NCBI GenBank assembly: GCA_002417965.1
Contig: DIDD01000064.1
Coordinates: 7,050 to 15,547 of the forward strand
Direction: 5' to 3'
From: Veillonellaceae bacterium UBA5809
GTDB lineage: Bacteria; Bacillota; Negativicutes; Veillonellales; Dialisteraceae
Length of the DNA stretch: 8,498 nt
The position numbers and the translations under genes are program-made. The notes under the pieces were generated by a model that saw only the letters and a list, made by a program, of their open reading frames with translations, searched no databases and was not told the DNA's origin. Positions 5,626 to 8,498 of this stretch are shown here, piece after piece (position 1 is the stretch's first letter; each line of letters starts with the position of its first letter).

Positions 5626-8208
5626 TTATTTGGCATCCGCCCAATTGCCGCCGCTGTTTACATCAACAACAAGAGGAACCCGCAGACTGGCCGCATGCTC
5701 CATGGTTTCCTTCAGTACCTGGGCAACCTCTTCTTTTTCATTCTCTGCGGTCTCCACCACCAGTTCATCATGTACCTGCAGCAGGATACGGCTTTTAAAC
5801 TGTTTTTCCTTCATTTTGGCATAGACACTGATCATCGCCATTTTCATAATATCTGCCGCAGTTCCTTGAATAGGCGTGTTCATGGCTGTTCTTTCCGCAA
5901 AGGACCTGCGGTTAAAATTGGGGCTGTTAATTTCCGGCAGTTCTCTGTAACGTCCGAATAAAGTCCGTGCCTGCCCGGTTTTGCGGGCTTTTTCTATCAG
6001 CTCTTCAAGAAACTGGTGTATTCTCGGATACCTTTTGAAATATGTCTGAATATATTCTTCCGCTGATTTTCTGGAAATCCCAAGATTTCTTGCCAGTCCG
6101 AAATCACTGATTCCATAAATAATCCCAAAATTGACAGCCTTGGCATGAGAACGCTGCTCCGGAGTGACCTCTTCCAGAGGAATTCCCAGCACCTCTGCCG
6201 CCGTACGCCGATGAATATCTTCCTTGTCAATAAACGCATTGATCAGATTTTGGTCCTCGGACATATGTGCCAAAATACGCAGCTCAATCTGCGAGTAATC
6301 TGCTGAAATAAAATATTTGTACCCCGGCCCCGGAACAAAAAGAGAACGGATTTTTTTCCCTTCTGCCGTACGGACAGGAATATTCTGAAGATTTGGGTCT
6401 GAACTGCTGAGTCTGCCCGTGGCCGTTACGGTCTGATTAAACGAAGTATGGATTCTGCCTGTCTCAGGACGTATCAGTTCATCCAGTGCATCCAGATAGG
6501 TTGAAATTAATTTTGATAATGTACGGTATTCGAGAATATCCCTGATAATCTGATGATCATCGGCCAGCGACTCCAGGACACCTGCCGCCGTTGAATAACC
6601 GGTTTTTGTCTTTTTTCCCGCCGGCATATGAAGTTTTTCAAATAAGATATGTCCCATCTGCTTGGGAGAATTGACATTAAATATTTCTCCTGCCGCCTCA
6701 TAAATCGAATGGAGCAGTTTTTCTTCCCGCTTCCCCATATCCCCTCTGACCTGATGCCACAAATTCCGGTCTGTACTGATTCCTGCCCGTTCCATAGCTG
6801 CAAGCACTTCCACAAGCGGCTGTTCCATATGCTGAAAAAGGTCATAAACTCCGTGCCTGTCCATAGACTCTTTGACCGGTTCATAGGCAGAAAGGAGCAG
6901 ACGGCATGACCGGATATGCCCCTTGGGATCATCTTCCGTCGAGTTCTCCGGATGATAGGGAATATTAAACTTCTCTGCCAGATAAGAAAGGGGATAGGTC
7001 ATTCTTGCCGGATCCAGCAGATATGCTGCAACTGTTGTGTCAAAAAAAGGAATTCCCTCCACATTCAATCCGGTTTCCCAGCAGGCTTTACTATTTTCCG
7101 TAACCACAGCAAAGGCTTTTCTCAATTGCAGGAAAACCTTTTGTATCTGGGATTTCTGCACCAAAAATATATTATTTTCACAGCAGATAACCGCTGAATC
7201 ACAGGTGAAAAATGGAGACTGCCCAGATAATTCCGGAACCAGAGCCGCCACCTTTCCCTCAAAAGAGAGATCCTCCGACCATGCTTCCGGACAAAATTTC
7301 TCCTCAGGCAGAGCATAGTCATCCGCAGTGCCTGGCTCCTTAAAAAATTCAATCTTCTGAAAATCCACGGCCAGTTTCTGAAAACCCATGCGCCGGAATA
7401 TTTCATTCATGTCCTCTTTACGGGGAGGCCGGTTCATCTCTTCCAGATCCGCCTCCAGCGGCATATCTCTCCGGATCCTTGCCAGATTCTGCGACAGATA
7501 AGCAGACTCCCGCCCCTCTTTCAATTTTGCTGAAAGACTCTTTCCTGAAATCTCATCAATCCGCTGATAAATATGATCCAAAGTACCGAACTGCTGAAGA
7601 AGACGGACTGCTGTTTTTTCCCCCACCCCTGCCACGCCGGGAATATGATCAGAAGCATCTCCCATAAGAGCCTTCAGATCGACCACCTGTCGGGGTGTTA
7701 TCCCATAGGCATCAAAAACGGCCTTTTCATCCATTTCAGACATTTGGGAAATTCCCTTTTTAGTAAGATATACGGTCGTATTCGAACTGACCAGCTGAAG
7801 CGCATCACGGTCGCCTGTCACCACAGCTATGGGAAGGACATTCTCATATCGGGCGGACAATGTCCCTAATATATCATCCCCCTCATAGCCTTCCTTTTCA
7901 TAGACGGCAATTCCCATGGTGCCCAATACGTCTTTCATCAGAGAGAACTGGGAAATCAGTTCCTGGGGCGTTGCTTTACGTGTGCCTTTATATTCTTTAT
8001 ATAAGTCATTTCTGAATGTATGGGCGCCCTTATCAAAAGAAACCGCTACATAAGCCGGATCAAGCTCTCCATATAATTTCAGAAGCATACGGAGAAAACC
8101 ATAGACAGCATTCGTATAAACCCCTTCCTCATTTGTCAGAAGGGGCAATGCATAAAATGCACGGTACAGCAGACTGCTCCCATCAATAATAACCAATTTC
8201 TTTTTCAC
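5626..8208 (-). CDS. polA: DNA polymerase I
   Basis: PolA fills gaps, removes RNA primers and performs repair synthesis. The 860-residue protein begins with the 5'-nuclease domain (1 to about 290). It shows LVIIDGSSLLYRAFYALP (5-22), YEGDD (108-112), TGDRDALQLV (131-140) and the helix-hairpin-helix GVAGVGEKTA (191-200). The 3'-5' exonuclease domain (about 305-470) keeps its fold-like pattern but lacks the acidic Exo motifs: VAALVPEL stands where DxE is expected, and ENSKACWE where the Exo II aspartate is expected. Proofreading is therefore probably absent, as in Bacillus PolA. The polymerase domain is intact: GRLSSSDPNLQNIP (598-611), motif A DYSQIELR with D637, motif B RSHAKAVNFGIIYG (686-699, F694 at the ddNTP-discrimination site), and motif C QVHDELVVE (811-819, D814). 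The start is GTG with GGAGG six bases upstream. First gene of its operon. Confidence 0.98.
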   Translation of the reverse strand: MKKKLVIIDGSSLLYRAFYALPLLTNEEGVYTNAVYGFLRMLLKLYGELDPAYVAVSFDKGAHTFRNDLYKEYKGTRKATPQELISQFSLMKDVLGTMGIAVYEKEGYEGDDILGTLSARYENVLPIAVVTGDRDALQLVSSNTTVYLTKKGISQMSEMDEKAVFDAYGITPRQVVDLKALMGDASDHIPGVAGVGEKTAVRLLQQFGTLDHIYQRIDEISGKSLSAKLKEGRESAYLSQNLARIRRDMPLEADLEEMNRPPRKEDMNEIFRRMGFQKLAVDFQKIEFFKEPGTADDYALPEEKFCPEAWSEDLSFEGKVAALVPELSGQSPFFTCDSAVICCENNIFLVQKSQIQKVFLQLRKAFAVVTENSKACWETGLNVEGIPFFDTTVAAYLLDPARMTYPLSYLAEKFNIPYHPENSTEDDPKGHIRSCRLLLSAYEPVKESMDRHGVYDLFQHMEQPLVEVLAAMERAGISTDRNLWHQVRGDMGKREEKLLHSIYEAAGEIFNVNSPKQMGHILFEKLHMPAGKKTKTGYSTAAGVLESLADDHQIIRDILEYRTLSKLISTYLDALDELIRPETGRIHTSFNQTVTATGRLSSSDPNLQNIPVRTAEGKKIRSLFVPGPGYKYFISADYSQIELRILAHMSEDQNLINAFIDKEDIHRRTAAEVLGIPLEEVTPEQRSHAKAVNFGIIYGISDFGLARNLGISRKSAEEYIQTYFKRYPRIHQFLEELIEKARKTGQARTLFGRYRELPEINSPNFNRRSFAERTAMNTPIQGTAADIMKMAMISVYAKMKEKQFKSRILLQVHDELVVETAENEKEEVAQVLKETMEHAASLRVPLVVDVNSGGNWADAK

Positions 8209-8212
8209 AGGG

Positions 8213-8219
8213 CACCTCC
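8213..8219 (-). promoter_or_regulatory. Ribosome binding site setting the GTG start of polA
   Basis: GGAGGTG lies four bases before the GTG at 8206-8208 (six bases counted from GGAGG). The next residues, KKKLVIIDGSS, match the normal PolA N-terminus, so the GTG start is secure. Confidence 0.85.
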
Positions 8220-8243
8220 GGAATATCTCTCACATTGCCTTTT

Positions 8244-8271
8244 ATTATAACACAACAGCCCGCTATCTCAG
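8244..8271 (-). promoter_or_regulatory. Predicted sigma-A promoter of the polA operon
   Basis: The -10 box is a perfect TATAAT (8244-8249), with TG one base upstream (extended -10). The -35 box is weak, CTGAGA (8266-8271, four of six matches), with a 16-base spacer. Transcription should start near 8237, giving a leader of about 30 bases. The -35 box begins only three bases after the U-run of the tRNA terminator. Confidence 0.75.
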
Positions 8272-8274
8272 GGT

Positions 8275-8302
8275 AAAAAAAAACATCCTGAATACAGGAT
8301 GT
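8275..8302 (-). terminator. Intrinsic terminator of the tRNA-Leu transcript
   Basis: Minus strand: an eight-base perfect stem ACATCCTG/CAGGATGT (8295-8302 with 8283-8290), a four-base TATT loop, and a run of eight T (8275-8282). It lies ten bases after the CCA end of the tRNA-Leu(CAG) gene and separates the tRNA unit from polA. Confidence 0.92.
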
Positions 8303-8312
8303 AATTGATGAT

Positions 8313-8397
8313 TGGTGCGGTCGGAGAGATTTGAACTCTCACGGATTGCTCCACTGCCGCCTGAAGACAGCGCGTCTGCCAGTTCCGCCACGACCGC
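8313..8397 (-). tRNA. tRNA-Leu, anticodon CAG
   Basis: This is a complete 85-base gene with encoded CCA. The acceptor stem GCGGTCG (8391-8397) pairs perfectly with CGACCGC (8317-8323), and the discriminator is A. The D arm contains GGCGGAACTGGCAGACGC. The anticodon stem CTGTC/GGCAG encloses loop TTCAGGC, with anticodon CAG at 8361-8363, reading CUG codons. The variable arm is long (class II, stem GGA/TCC), as required for leucine. The T arm is GAGAG-TTCAAAT-CTCTC. It is followed after ten bases by a strong terminator. Confidence 0.96.
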
Positions 8398-8428
8398 ATA
8401 TGAAATTAAAAAACACAATAAATAATGA

Positions 8429-8498
8429 TGGTGCGGCTGGTGAGACTTGAACTCACACGGAGTAACCTCCACTACCCCCTCAAAGTAGCGCGTCTGCC
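8429..8498 (-). tRNA. tRNA-Leu, anticodon GAG (5' end cut by window edge)
   Basis: The 70 bases present run from the D loop (GGCAGACGCGC) to the encoded CCA (8429-8431). The anticodon stem CTACT/GGTAG encloses loop TTGAGGG with anticodon GAG, reading CUC and CUU. The long variable arm (GGAGGTTACTCC region) confirms class II leucine. The T arm is GTGAG-TTCAAGT-CTCAC, and the acceptor 3' strand is CAGCCGC before A-CCA. The 5' acceptor strand and start of the D arm lie beyond base 8498. It is 31 bases from the CAG gene, probably co-transcribed with it. Confidence 0.93.

Noticed and set aside
5371..5961. Plus-strand open frame of 196 codons across the coaE-polA junction
   Set aside because: It is antisense to two confidently identified genes, and its product has no recognisable domain or start signal.
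8263..8472. Minus-strand open frame of 69 codons across the tRNA genes (contains VAELADALSSGG)
   Set aside because: It is the translation of tRNA-Leu(CAG) and its flanks, a common false gene call at leucine tRNA loci. It has no ribosome binding site and is interrupted by the terminator.
1..8498. Mobile elements, CRISPR repeats, phage genes, defence systems
   Set aside because: I saw no transposase, integrase, regularly spaced repeat, terminal inverted repeat or defence-type domain on either strand. All but one of the protein-coding genes belong to recognised families with conserved or common roles.

Overview
This is a conserved housekeeping segment of a low-to-moderate-GC Firmicute, most likely a clostridial species of the Lachnospiraceae type. 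That assignment is inferred from protein character, the strong AGGAGG-type ribosome binding sites and the gene order, not from a search. Everything I can support lies on the minus strand, so reading order runs from base 8498 down to base 1. Coding density is very high, and no stretch of 300 bases or more lacks a gene.

In reading order the window opens with two tRNA-Leu genes: anticodon GAG, cut by the window edge, then CAG, complete. A clear intrinsic terminator follows them. A sigma-A-type promoter sits directly against the end of that terminator and starts a four-gene unit. These genes are polA (DNA polymerase I, GTG start, decayed proofreading motifs), coaE (dephospho-CoA kinase), a small membrane-anchored SLT-type lytic transglycosylase, and an unrecognised soluble protein of 227 residues. 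Spacings are 12 bases, a 4-base ATGA overlap, and 14 bases. A weaker terminator-like hairpin follows the last gene.

The -35 box of the next promoter lies in the descending arm of that hairpin. This promoter drives the classic transcription/translation operon: rimP (30S maturation), nusA (elongation/termination factor), rnpM/ylxR (RNase P modulator family), an L7Ae-family RNA-binding protein (ylxQ/rplGA), and infB (IF2). infB runs off the window at base 1 within its GTPase domain. Its genes are 16 bases apart, then 0 bases apart, then overlap by 8 bases, then are 10 bases apart, which suggests translational coupling.

The most interesting feature is a small UUCG-capped hairpin with an interrupted U-run inside the short rimP leader. 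It looks like a weak intrinsic terminator, the kind of site at which NusA could control its own operon. I found no mobile element, CRISPR array, phage gene or evident novel multi-gene system. The candidates for new biology are the leader attenuator, the unknown 227-residue protein, and the acidic tail of NusA.
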